Shown: in pieces, positions 9,354 through 17,393 of the stretch
Position numbering within the stretch: the stretch's first letter is position 1
How the letters are laid out: each line of letters starts with the position of its first letter
DNA from: DASRQK01 sp964436635
GTDB lineage: Bacteria > Bacteroidota > Bacteroidia > Sphingobacteriales > Sphingobacteriaceae
DNA: 49,632 bases
Assembly: GCA_964436635.1 (NCBI GenBank)
Contig: CAYTDM010000018.1
Location: 1-49,632 of the forward strand
Reading direction: 5' to 3'
Translations under genes and position numbers: made by a program
Notes under the pieces: generated by a model
The model's input: the letters and a program-made list of their open reading frames with translations, nothing else
Database searches by the model: none
What the model was told of the DNA's origin: nothing

Positions 9354-9419
9354 TCATAATTTAGGTTTATAATTGGTTAGTAAAGGTTTCCATTCTCCCC
9401 GTTTGGAAACCTTTTTTTT
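9354..9419 (+). ncRNA. Candidate orphan small RNA of about 65 nt ending in its own terminator
   Basis: Promoter (9317-9348) and strong terminator (9382-9419) are only about 35 bp apart and enclose no start codon, so the product would be a short non-coding transcript: about 28 nt of leader followed by a hairpin with the C-rich loop ATTCTCCCCGTTT. It lies in the 297-bp gap between the helicase gene and the convergent cytochrome c gene, so it cannot be an attenuator for a downstream gene. I do not recognise an Rfam family. The rest of the gap (9209-9316 and 9420-9505) is AT-rich with nothing I can assign. The 5' end is estimated from the -7 box. Expression is inference. Confidence 0.5.
9382..9419 (+). 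terminator. Rho-independent terminator
   Basis: A perfect 10-bp stem (AAAGGTTTCC 9382-9391 with GGAAACCTTT 9405-9414) with a 13-nt loop runs into a T tract at 9412-9419. On the minus strand no T tract follows, so it works only for plus-strand transcripts. Confidence 0.85.
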
Positions 9420-9505
9420 GCCTTTTATGCTGGTTTCTGCCAATTTCAACAGACGCGAATCCATGCTGGATAATTTGAATGCTCTAACTATTGATTTTTA
9501 AGCCG

Positions 9506-9934
9506 TCACTTTTGCTTTGACAGATTCGACTCCACCTCTTCTTCATCAAAAATACCTTGTTGATTCCCAAAGCTATTCGTAATATAAGTTAAGATATAAG
9601 CGATTTCTACACTGCTTAATTTAGGGTTAGCCGGCATTTCCATGTTGTATTCTTGTCCTTCAACGATGATGGAGCCTGATAAACCATTGGCAACGATCCC
9701 AGGAAGCTGATGCCGGTGTTTAGCCAAGTAGGTCGTATCGGTTAAAGGCGGGTACAGGGCCGCCAATCCTTCTCCTTGCTGGCCATGACAATTTGCACAA
9801 TGCGTACTATATAACTGATTCCCTTGGGTATAATATTGTGCAGTTCGTATATCCATATTGTTTTGGCAACGAATCGTCATAAAATAAAGCAGGCCACATA
9901 CCACAAGTACCCAAGCAGACTTCATCCGGATCAT
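9506..9934 (-). CDS. Membrane-anchored or exported monohaem cytochrome c
   Basis: A 142-residue c-type cytochrome for periplasmic electron transfer. An N-terminal hydrophobic segment (about 6-20) serves as signal or anchor. The haem site is CANCH (46-50), and Met98 or Met100 in YNMEMPANP is the likely sixth ligand. The helix SVEIAYILTYITNSF is the typical C-terminal cytochrome c helix. Its ATG overlaps the TGA of the SCO1 gene (ATGA, 4-bp overlap), so the two are translationally coupled; this supports the first Met over Met4. The neighbouring copper chaperone suggests a link to cytochrome oxidase or copper-dependent respiration (inference). Confidence 0.93.
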   Translation of the reverse strand: MIRMKSAWVLVVCGLLYFMTIRCQNNMDIRTAQYYTQGNQLYSTHCANCHGQQGEGLAALYPPLTDTTYLAKHRHQLPGIVANGLSGSIIVEGQEYNMEMPANPKLSSVEIAYILTYITNSFGNQQGIFDEEEVESNLSKQK

Positions 9935-10590
9935 TGTTCGTTTAATAAGCGTGTTAAATCTTTTTGTAATTGTTGAATGGAGGCTTTGTCGGTTCCATCA
10001 TAGGCTCCACGGATATGCTTATTTTTATCCACCAAAACAAAATATCCCGAGTGCTCATATCCACCTGGAGCTGCAGCTTCTTCAGCCGCATAGGAAAGGT
10101 AATGCTCCGCCATTCCGTAAATCGCAGCTTTCGTCCCCGTAACGAATTGCCATTGATCATTTTGAACACCTAAACGATTCGCGTAGTTTTTAAGGACTGA
10201 AGGTTGGTCGTATTTGAAATCGATGCTATGGGACAAAAACTTGACACGATCATCCCCTAAATAGGTCTGATAGACTTCAAGTAAATTCCGTTGCATGGTG
10301 GGGCAAATGCTTGGGCAATGCGTAAAAAAGAAGTTTGCAATGTAAACACTGCCATCAAAAAAGCTTTGATCGATCAGAACACTGTCTTGATTTGTAAATT
10401 CAAATGAAGGAATTTTATGATAGATCGTGTCTACTTTTTCAACGCCATCCACCAGCACGCTTCGCGTATCAAATTGGCCCAAATAAGGTAGTGAATCGGA
10501 GTTCGAATTATCAGATGTGCCATTACAACCAATAAATAGGGAAAGAAAAGGAGCCAATAATAGGCTCCTCCAAATTAATTTTAATTTCAT
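9931..10590 (-). CDS. SCO1/SenC/PrrC-family copper chaperone lipoprotein
   Basis: A 219-residue thioredoxin-fold protein that delivers copper to, or keeps reduced, the CuA site of cytochrome c oxidase. The lipobox LFIGC marks lipidated Cys22. The copper ligands are present: Cys92 and Cys96 in HCPSICP and His180 in GGYEHSGYF. It shares a 4-bp stop/start overlap with the cytochrome c gene downstream, and the lipoprotein gene lies 31 bp upstream. The start codon lies in a 17-bp tandem duplication (10574-10607), so a second GTG-headed copy of the start region precedes it out of frame; ATG at 10590 gives the proper signal peptide. Confidence 0.95.
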   Translation of the reverse strand: MKLKLIWRSLLLAPFLSLFIGCNGTSDNSNSDSLPYLGQFDTRSVLVDGVEKVDTIYHKIPSFEFTNQDSVLIDQSFFDGSVYIANFFFTHCPSICPTMQRNLLEVYQTYLGDDRVKFLSHSIDFKYDQPSVLKNYANRLGVQNDQWQFVTGTKAAIYGMAEHYLSYAAEEAAAPGGYEHSGYFVLVDKNKHIRGAYDGTDKASIQQLQKDLTRLLNEQ

Positions 10591-10607
10591 ATTAATTTTA
10601 ATTTCAC
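10574..10607 (-). repeat. 17-bp tandem duplication across the SCO1 start codon
   Basis: ATTAATTTTAATTTCAT (10574-10590) is followed at once by a 16/17 identical copy (10591-10607). On the minus strand this duplicates the first codons ATG AAA TTA AAA TTA AT as GTG AAA TTA AAA TTA AT. As 17 is not a multiple of 3, the upstream copy is out of frame with the gene. Confidence 0.85.
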
Positions 10608-10621
10608 TCTTGAATCTTAAA

Positions 10622-11080
10622 TTAGAAGTTGGATAGTTTTTCGCTCGCTTCTTTCGTTACATTTTCAAAAACGGTGCGCATATTTTTAACTTTTTCCACT
10701 TCTGAAGCAAAATAAGCTTTCAATTCCTCTTCAGATAGTCCTTCTGGATTCATGTCGTATTTCATCATCCACTCCATCATTTGATCCGTTGCACCCTCTA
10801 ATTTCCCTTTTAGCTCAGATAATTCACTTTTCAGTTGATTCGTGTCAATGCCCGCGTTGTTCGCATGAATGCTGCTCATATTAGCGATTAAAGAATCAAT
10901 CTTAACCGTTTGTTTATCAAAAAAAGAAACCTGTGGCATGATTTCATCATGAATGGCCATCGCTTCATCTTTTAACGCATTCACATCGTTTACTTCTTTT
11001 TTTTCTCCGCAACTTACAAACATTGATCCGCTGATTAACAAAGCTGCCAATGCCATTCCAACATAATTTTTATTTTTCAT
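10622..11080 (-). CDS. Small helical lipoprotein of unknown function
   Basis: A 152-residue protein with lipobox MFVSC (lipidated Cys24). The rest is predicted helical and charged (for example ALKDEAMAIHDEIMPQVSF and the C-terminal EKVKNMRTVFENVTKEASE), with no catalytic motif. Similar short lipoproteins in Cytophagales genomes are sometimes labelled viral A-type inclusion protein, a name without functional meaning. It lies between the OmpA-type gene (70 bp upstream) and SCO1 (31 bp downstream) on the same strand, so it may belong to the respiratory copper cluster. Function unknown. Confidence 0.8.
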   Translation of the reverse strand: MKNKNYVGMALAALLISGSMFVSCGEKKEVNDVNALKDEAMAIHDEIMPQVSFFDKQTVKIDSLIANMSSIHANNAGIDTNQLKSELSELKGKLEGATDQMMEWMMKYDMNPEGLSEEELKAYFASEVEKVKNMRTVFENVTKEASEKLSNF

Positions 11081-11150
11081 ATATTTGATAATTAATGGTA
11101 CCTGAGCTGATTAAAAATTTATAGACTGTTCAAAACAAGTAAGAAATCGA

Positions 11151-12479
11151 TTAATAAAGTGTGAACTCTACGCGTCTATTCTTCTGTTTTCCCTCTTCCG
11201 TTTGGTTGTCCGCAATCGGTTGGGTAGAACCATAACCTACCGCTTCAATTCTCGACGCATTGGCCCCCTTACTGACCAAATAAGATTTCACTGCTTCTGC
11301 ACGATCTTTCGATAGCTTCATATTCATGTTAAATCCGCCGGTATTATCGGTATGCCCCCCAAGTTTTAAACTAAAATTCTTCTCTATTAATAAAATGGCC
11401 ACCTTATTTAAGCTTGGAAAAGAACTAGGGCGAATCGTGGCTTTGCTCGAGTCAAACTCTAAGTTTTGAATGGCTTCTTCCACAATTTTTTTATCCTCTT
11501 CCGTAATATAAATTTGTTGAATGATAGGAGCGACCGTTTTTGGTTCACCAATCGGACAACCTGCACCATCTACTTTTACCCCTGCAGGCGTGTCTGGACA
11601 CTGATCATATCGATTGGCTACACCGTCCTTGTCATCGTCTGCTAAATCTGCATAAATTCGCTCGATTTGCCCTTTCAACCGGTTGTTTTCCTCTTCTAAC
11701 ACTTTCGTTTTGGCGGTTAATTCATTTTTTTGCTCGCGCAATTTCTCTACCAGCTCATCGTATTGTACTTGCTGAGCATCATAAAGTTCCGCCACCGGAT
11801 TGGTATTCCCTAAGTACGGCTTAGAACGTTTGCCAATGGCTACCTCCAAACCAAGATGAGTATAAGAAAATACATCTCTTTTTTCAGTAGAAATACCGTC
11901 CAATCCATAGGTTCTCGCAAAATTCATTCTATACCCTAAGTCAACGTTGATCCCGTTAGTTACCCGAATTTTTGCGCCTAAAATCACAGGAATAAACATG
12001 CCGTCAGTAGCTGAGTATTGAGTTTCCACTTCATCCACATAGGTCCATGGTTTGTAACTCATCATCCCTAATCCTAAATTTAAATAAGGTTTTACTAAGG
12101 CGTCTTTATACCTCCAGTTGGTGTTTCCCAGGGTGAATTGTGCAGTAAGACTGGCCGACCAAGGTAATAGCGTTTGGAACTGATCGGCTCCTTGATGACC
12201 TTGAATCGCTCCGCCAACATACTCTAATTGCGCAGCTAAAGACGGTAAAAATTGTTTTTTAATATACGCTCCATAGGCAAAATTGTATACTAACCCCTCG
12301 TAATCCCTTCCTAACTCGAATAGGTTCGCTTGGCTCATGGTTCCTCCATGAATCCCGACCGACCAAGTTCTATAAGCATTATCTTTTTTGAAAGGCTGTG
12401 CCAAGGTCGAGCTTTGCGAAGCACTGGCAAGAATAAATAAACCTGTTATTATAGAATAGATTGAGTGTCTAATTTTCAT
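11151..12479 (-). CDS. OmpA-family outer-membrane protein with beta barrel, TSP3 segment and peptidoglycan-binding domain
   Basis: A 442-residue protein tying the outer membrane to the cell wall. Signal peptide to about residue 28 (STLAQ). An N-terminal eight-strand-type barrel (about 35-218) is followed by a coiled coil (about 230-277, YDELVEKLREQKNELTAKT). Then comes a calcium-binding thrombospondin type 3 segment (DDDKDGVANRYDQCPDTPAG, 281-300) and the OmpA C-terminal domain (about 336-442) with GGHTDNTG and the closing KNRRVEFTL motif that binds diaminopimelate. It is divergent from alaS across 217 bp. Family is secure. Confidence 0.95.
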   Translation of the reverse strand: MKIRHSIYSIITGLFILASASQSSTLAQPFKKDNAYRTWSVGIHGGTMSQANLFELGRDYEGLVYNFAYGAYIKKQFLPSLAAQLEYVGGAIQGHQGADQFQTLLPWSASLTAQFTLGNTNWRYKDALVKPYLNLGLGMMSYKPWTYVDEVETQYSATDGMFIPVILGAKIRVTNGINVDLGYRMNFARTYGLDGISTEKRDVFSYTHLGLEVAIGKRSKPYLGNTNPVAELYDAQQVQYDELVEKLREQKNELTAKTKVLEEENNRLKGQIERIYADLADDDKDGVANRYDQCPDTPAGVKVDGAGCPIGEPKTVAPIIQQIYITEEDKKIVEEAIQNLEFDSSKATIRPSSFPSLNKVAILLIEKNFSLKLGGHTDNTGGFNMNMKLSKDRAEAVKSYLVSKGANASRIEAVGYGSTQPIADNQTEEGKQKNRRVEFTLY

Positions 12480-12624
12480 CCTTTGAAAAGTTTACTATGA
12501 TACTAATTTTATCAAATTTGAAGATATTGGGCTAAATTACAACACTTTTAAGTAAGTTTCAACTATTTCTAAGGATATCGCAATTTATGGGGGCTTATCC
12601 CATTTATTTGTCGCTTTAAAGCCT

Positions 12625-12632
12625 TAACTTTG
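12625..12632 (+). promoter_or_regulatory. Probable -7 promoter box for alaS
   Basis: TAACTTTG matches TAnnTTTG exactly and lies 64 bp before the alaS ATG, giving a leader of about 59 nt. The only nearby upstream TTTG (12607-12610) is closer than usual (14 bp), so the -33 element is weak. Confidence 0.4.
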
Positions 12633-12696
12633 TAACCATTGAATTTTGATAAAACATTGTATCATACATTATAAAAAAATTAGTTCGAACACATCC

Positions 12697-15336
12697 ATGA
12701 CCAGTAGAGAAATTCGTGAGGCCTATTTAAACTTTTTTAAATCTAAAGGACATCAAATCGTTCCTTCCGCGCCAGTAGTCATTAAAAACGATCCCACATT
12801 AATGTTTACGAACGCCGGGATGAATCAGTTTAAAGATTTGTTTTTAGGTGAGGCCGAGGTCAAATTTCCGAGAGTCGCCGATACACAACGTTGTTTGCGC
12901 GTTTCTGGAAAACATAACGACTTGGAAGAAGTAGGAATCGATACCTATCACCACACGCTCTTCGAAATGTTAGGGAACTGGAGTTTCGGGGATTACTTTA
13001 AAAAAGAAGCCATTCAGTGGGCATGGGAATTGTTGACTGAAGTGTATCATATTGATAAGGATAGAATGTATGTGACGGTCTTTGAGGGCGATGAAAAAGA
13101 TGGGTTGGGGATGGACCAAGAAGCCTATGATTTATGGAAAGCCATCGTTCCGGAAGATCGGATTTTGATGGGAAATAAAAAGGATAATTTCTGGGAAATG
13201 GGCGATACCGGTCCTTGTGGTCCTTGTTCAGAAATCCATGTGGACTTAAGGCCGAATGCTGAGCGCGCTGAAATCGAAGGGGCTTCTTTAGTGAATGCAG
13301 ATCATCCTCAGGTGATTGAAATCTGGAATCTGGTATTCATGCAATTTAACCGTCAACACGATGGTTCATTAAAGTCCTTGCCTGCGAAGCATGTAGATAC
13401 AGGAATGGGTTTAGAGCGATTAATTCGCGTTATTCAGGGTAAATCTTCCAACTACGATACTGATTTATTTCAGCCATTAATTCAATTTATCGCCAGCCGG
13501 AGCGGTTTTACGTATGGGGCAAATGAACAAACAGATATTGCCATGCGTGTGATGTCTGACCACATTCGTGCTATTTGCTTTACCATCGCCGATGGCCAAT
13601 TGCCTTCGAATAATAAGGCTGGATACGTCATCCGAAGAATTTTGCGCAGAGCAGTTCGATATGCATATACCTTTTTAGGCTTTAAAGAACCGTTTTTAAA
13701 TGAATTGGTTCCTATCGTGGCTGAACAGTTTGATGGGGTCTTTAACGAACTAAAATCCCAAGAAAATTTCGTTCAAAAGGTGGTATTAGAAGAAGAAATT
13801 TCTTTTTTAAGAACGCTTATGACTGGTGTTCAGCGATTTGAACAGTATGTGGATGGTTTGAAGTCCAATGCAGAACAAAAGCAAATTGCAGGAGACTTTG
13901 CGTTTGAATTATACGACACCTATGGATTCCCTATTGATTTAACAGAATTGTTAGCGAGGGAAAAAGGTTTGTTGGTGGATATGGACGGTTTCCAACAAGC
14001 TTTAGAAATCCAAAAATCGAGATCCAGAGCGGCTACTGCCATCGATACTGGAGATTGGGTGCTGGTAGGAGAGGAAGAAGCGACCGTGTTTTTGGGTTAT
14101 GATGCCCTTGAATGTTCCACTCAACTTATAAAATATAGAAAAGTATCGGCCAAAGGCAAAGATCAATATCAGTTGGTGTTATCTCATACGCCGTTTTACC
14201 CAGAAGGGGGCGGGCAAGTAGGAGACACGGGCGAGTTAGTCAATCAAGAAAGCGGTGAGAAAATTTTTATCACGGATACGAAGAAAGAAAATGGCTTAAT
14301 TGTGCATTTTTGCCAACAACTGCCTGCCGAACTGGAAGCAAATTTTGTTGCAAAAGTAGCAGTTCAGAAAAGAAAAGATACAGAAAGAAATCACTCGGCA
14401 ACGCACTTATTGCATGCCGCTTTACAAGAAGTGTTGGGCAGTCACGTCCAACAAAAGGGCTCTTTTGTCAACGAGGAAGTGCTGCGATTTGATATTTCTC
14501 ATTTTTCTAAAATGACGGATGAAGAATTGCGATCGGTCGAAGACCGTGTGAATGAAAAAATCCGCGAAAATATTGCCTTAGAAGAACGTAGAAACGTACC
14601 ATTTGATCAAGCGATTTCAGAAGGCGTCACCGCTTTATTTGGTGAAAAATACGGTGAATTCGTTCGCGTCATTGCCTTCGATCGGGCGTATTCCATGGAG
14701 TTGTGTGGAGGAACTCATGTGAAGGCAACGGGTGAAATCGGATACTTTAAAATTATCGCTGAATCCGCTGTGGCAGCAGGTGTTCGAAGAATTGAAGCCA
14801 TCTCTGGGACCAAATCGGCTAAGGTGATCCGTGCACAATTTGAGCAAATCGATCAATTAAAAGGCCTGTTAAATAATCCGAAAGATTTTGCGGTAGCGGT
14901 CACCAAGTTATTAGAAGATAATAGTTCGCTGCGCAAAGAAATAGAGCGGACCATTATGGAAAAGGCCATGGCATTGAAAGATCAATTGTTAGGTGAATTT
15001 GAATCGATTAATGGGGTTCAGTTTTTGGCGACAAAAGTGCATTTGTCTTCTTCTGATGCGGTAAAAACATTGGCATATGCTTTAAAAGCCTCATTGAATG
15101 ATGTATTTATCGTTTTAGGGCATGAGTCAGACGGAAAGCCTGGATTAACGGTCGTAGTTTCAGAATCCTTAGTGGAATCTAAAGGGTTAAATGCAGGAAA
15201 TATCGTTCGCACCTTGGCAAAAGAAATTCAAGGTGGTGGCGGCGGACAGCCGTTTTTTGCAACTGCCGGAGGGAAAGATGCGTCAGGATTGGATAATGCA
15301 TTGAAAAATGCAAAGCAATTTTTGCCAGAAGCGTAA
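12697..15336 (+). CDS. alaS: Alanyl-tRNA synthetase
   Basis: Charges tRNA-Ala with alanine in the cytoplasm and edits mischarged Ser/Gly. With the ATG at 12697 the product is 879 residues (about 875 is usual). It begins MTSREIREAYLNFFKSKGH, the normal AlaS opening, so in-frame TTG codons further upstream (such as 12646) are not needed. Class II motif 2 is seen in FTNAGMNQFKDLFLG. The editing domain has HSATH (His566, His570) and CGGTH (Cys670, His674), which bind zinc. The C-terminal C-Ala domain with its glycine-rich GGGGGQPFFATAGGK is present. It stands alone between the divergent OmpA gene and the TlpA-like gene. Confidence 0.98.
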   Translation: MTSREIREAYLNFFKSKGHQIVPSAPVVIKNDPTLMFTNAGMNQFKDLFLGEAEVKFPRVADTQRCLRVSGKHNDLEEVGIDTYHHTLFEMLGNWSFGDYFKKEAIQWAWELLTEVYHIDKDRMYVTVFEGDEKDGLGMDQEAYDLWKAIVPEDRILMGNKKDNFWEMGDTGPCGPCSEIHVDLRPNAERAEIEGASLVNADHPQVIEIWNLVFMQFNRQHDGSLKSLPAKHVDTGMGLERLIRVIQGKSSNYDTDLFQPLIQFIASRSGFTYGANEQTDIAMRVMSDHIRAICFTIADGQLPSNNKAGYVIRRILRRAVRYAYTFLGFKEPFLNELVPIVAEQFDGVFNELKSQENFVQKVVLEEEISFLRTLMTGVQRFEQYVDGLKSNAEQKQIAGDFAFELYDTYGFPIDLTELLAREKGLLVDMDGFQQALEIQKSRSRAATAIDTGDWVLVGEEEATVFLGYDALECSTQLIKYRKVSAKGKDQYQLVLSHTPFYPEGGGQVGDTGELVNQESGEKIFITDTKKENGLIVHFCQQLPAELEANFVAKVAVQKRKDTERNHSATHLLHAALQEVLGSHVQQKGSFVNEEVLRFDISHFSKMTDEELRSVEDRVNEKIRENIALEERRNVPFDQAISEGVTALFGEKYGEFVRVIAFDRAYSMELCGGTHVKATGEIGYFKIIAESAVAAGVRRIEAISGTKSAKVIRAQFEQIDQLKGLLNNPKDFAVAVTKLLEDNSSLRKEIERTIMEKAMALKDQLLGEFESINGVQFLATKVHLSSSDAVKTLAYALKASLNDVFIVLGHESDGKPGLTVVVSESLVESKGLNAGNIVRTLAKEIQGGGGGQPFFATAGGKDASGLDNALKNAKQFLPEA

Positions 15337-15396
15337 ATCGAATCTGTAAAATTGACTGGTGCCGGGGATATTCTGCACCATTTAAATCGAATTGGA

Positions 15397-15414
15397 AACG
15401 TATAAAACGTATAA
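15397..15414 (+). repeat. 9-bp tandem duplication just before the TlpA-like gene
   Basis: AACGTATAA occurs twice in tandem (15397-15405, 15406-15414), ending 9 bp before the ATG at 15424. It lies where the ribosome would load. Chance occurrence of a 9-bp repeat is possible, but the position fits the pattern of duplications at gene ends in this window. Confidence 0.55.
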
Positions 15415-15423
15415 AGGGTGGAT

Positions 15424-16536
15424 ATGAAAAGATTTATTGGGAGTGTTTTTGCATGTTTATTGTTATTAACATCATGTAATCAAGGGACAAAGGAGTTTGT
15501 CATCGAAGGAGTGATTGAAAATGCAGGAAACGTAAAGACCGTCGTACTAATCGAGGGCGATCGCCGTTTAGATTCTGCTTTTTTGACTGAAAATGGCCGA
15601 TTTGTACTCAAACGATTAGCCACCCAACCTCGTTTATTTCGTTTAGAAGCGGGTAAATTCCAGTATCCCGTTATTGTAAAAAATGGAGAGTCCCTGCAGT
15701 TTAAGGCAGATTTGCAGAACGAGGGCGGTGATTATGAAGTGGCAGGATCAGAATTAAGCGAGAAGATCAAGGAATTTGCTGCGATTGAACGTGAAAAAAA
15801 ACGTTTAGATGAACAAATGGATGCTGATTTTCTTGCACTGTCAGCGAAATTGGATCCACAGGCTGTAAGTGCATTGCGCGAAGAATTTATCCTTCGCTTT
15901 CGTCAACACATGAATGATTACATCGAGAAAACCATTGCGTTCGCTGATAATAATGATAATCTGGCTGGTTTTTATGCGATGACTACCTTAGATCGCGAAT
16001 TTTCTGAAAGCGAATTGATTGCATATTCTGAAAAAATAGCAGATTCATATCCTGATAATCCGGTCGTCCGACAATTTGTAGAAGAAATGGCCAAATATAA
16101 ACGACTTGCTGTGGGCCAACCTGCCCCAAGTTTTGAGTCGTTAACTGTAAATAACCGAATTGTTAAGCTGGAAGATTTCAAAGGGAAATATACTTTGGTG
16201 GATTTTTGGGCCTCCTGGTGTGTACCTTGTAGAGAAGAAAATCCAAACATTGTAGCCCAATATCAGAAGTTTAATAGCAAGGGTTTTGATGTTTTGGGAG
16301 TTTCTTTGGACGGAAATCCTGGATCCTGGTTGAAGGCGATCGACGAAGATGGTTTGCCTTGGACGCAGGTGTCGGATCTGCAAGCATGGAAATCTCCTTT
16401 GGTGGAATTATACGGGATTAAAGCCATCCCGACGAGTTATCTGTTGGACCCGAACGGCCTAATTCTTGCAAAAAATCTAAGAGGAAAGGAATTGGAGGAT
16501 TTCTTGACGAATCTTTTTAATGATCGCCGTAATTAA
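15424..16536 (+). CDS. TlpA/ResA-like thioredoxin-fold lipoprotein with N-terminal DUF4369-type domain
   Basis: A periplasm-facing thiol-disulfide oxidoreductase of 370 residues. Start at ATG 15424 is preferred over GTG 15418 because it gives a compact lipoprotein signal with LLTSC (lipidated Cys18). Residues about 22-115 form a beta domain of the DUF4369 kind often attached to Bacteroidota TlpA proteins, followed by a helical linker. The thioredoxin domain (about 225-365) has the active site WCVPC (Cys266, Cys269) and a cis-proline segment in AIPTSYLLDP. Likely reduces periplasmic cysteines, for instance in cytochrome c maturation (inference). It follows alaS by 87 bp. Confidence 0.92.
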   Translation: MKRFIGSVFACLLLLTSCNQGTKEFVIEGVIENAGNVKTVVLIEGDRRLDSAFLTENGRFVLKRLATQPRLFRLEAGKFQYPVIVKNGESLQFKADLQNEGGDYEVAGSELSEKIKEFAAIEREKKRLDEQMDADFLALSAKLDPQAVSALREEFILRFRQHMNDYIEKTIAFADNNDNLAGFYAMTTLDREFSESELIAYSEKIADSYPDNPVVRQFVEEMAKYKRLAVGQPAPSFESLTVNNRIVKLEDFKGKYTLVDFWASWCVPCREENPNIVAQYQKFNSKGFDVLGVSLDGNPGSWLKAIDEDGLPWTQVSDLQAWKSPLVELYGIKAIPTSYLLDPNGLILAKNLRGKELEDFLTNLFNDRRN

Positions 16537-16647
16537 TTAAGTAGTACATTTGTACTTGAATGTTAACAGTTGCTGACTTAACAATTTGTTAATATTGACT
16601 TTACGCTGAGTTACCATTAACTTCATATTTTAGCAAAAAATAAAGCG

Positions 16648-17343
16648 ATGAGTATTCAAAAGCAGAAAATTTTGGTGGTAGATGACGAAGCAGATATAGT
16701 CGAGTTAATTACCTATAATTTGCAACGCGAAGGCTATCAAGTAGCCAATGCATCCAATGGGCAAGAAGCCGTTACCACCGCAAAAAAAATCCAACCCGAT
16801 TTAATTATTTTGGACATTATGATGCCCAAAATGGATGGTATAGAGGCCTGCCGGATTTTAAGATCCATGCCAGAATTTAAAACTACATTTATCGTTTTTC
16901 TAACCGCAAGGAGTGAGGAATATTCTGAGATTGCTGGATTTAATGTGGGGGCAGACGACTACATTGCGAAGCCAATAAAACCAAGAGCCCTCGTCAGTAG
17001 AATTAATGCCATCTTAAGAAGAAATGCACATTCGGAAGATTTGGCTGATCACAAATTAGAAATTGCCGATCTAGTCATTGATCGGGAAGCCTACCTCGTT
17101 TATAAAGGTGATGAAAAAATTACATTGGCTAAAAAGGAGTTTGAACTGCTTTATCTATTAGCCTCTAAACCGGGGAAGGTGTATACTCGAGAAGTCATTT
17201 TGAAAAACATTTGGGAGGATTCTGTGGTCGTTACCAACCGTACCATCGATGTGCATATCCGTAAATTAAGAGAAAAAATTGGCGACCATTATGTGAGTAC
17301 CGTGAAAGGCGTAGGCTATAAATTTGAGTCTGTGGATCGCTAA
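16648..17343 (+). CDS. OmpR/PhoB-family two-component response regulator, no kinase nearby
   Basis: A 231-residue DNA-binding regulator. The receiver domain (1-120) holds acidic residues in VVDDEAD (10-16), phospho-acceptor Asp56 in ILDIMMPKMDG, Thr86 in FLTARSE and Lys108 in DYIAKP. The winged-helix effector domain (about 135-229) ends with RTIDVHIRKLREKIG and VKGVGYKFE, the trans_reg_C signature. In Bacteroidota the histidine kinase is often next door; here neither flank encodes one, so it is an orphan in this window. An in-frame helper gene is absent, and the next gene has its own promoter. Confidence 0.95.
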   Translation: MSIQKQKILVVDDEADIVELITYNLQREGYQVANASNGQEAVTTAKKIQPDLIILDIMMPKMDGIEACRILRSMPEFKTTFIVFLTARSEEYSEIAGFNVGADDYIAKPIKPRALVSRINAILRRNAHSEDLADHKLEIADLVIDREAYLVYKGDEKITLAKKEFELLYLLASKPGKVYTREVILKNIWEDSVVVTNRTIDVHIRKLREKIGDHYVSTVKGVGYKFESVDR

Positions 17344-17345
17344 TA

Positions 17346-17376
17346 TTGCATTTTAACATAAATTTCCTTAATTTTG
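17346..17376 (+). promoter_or_regulatory. Promoter of the PurF-like gene
   Basis: TTG (17346-17348), a 20-bp spacer and TAATTTTG (17369-17376) match the Bacteroidota -33/-7 consensus. Predicted transcription start near 17382 leaves a leader of about 12 nt before the ATG at 17394. It lies directly after the response regulator stop, so the two genes need not form one operon. Confidence 0.55.
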
Positions 17377-17393
17377 TTCACTCAATTCATACC

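Noticed and set aside
12646..12696. 17-codon N-terminal extension of alaS starting at TTG
   Set aside because: Not homologous to AlaS; the ATG at 12697 gives the standard N-terminus.
15357..15380. Hairpin TGGTGC/GCACCA after alaS
   Set aside because: Only 6 bp of stem, 12-nt loop and no T tract; too weak to call a terminator.
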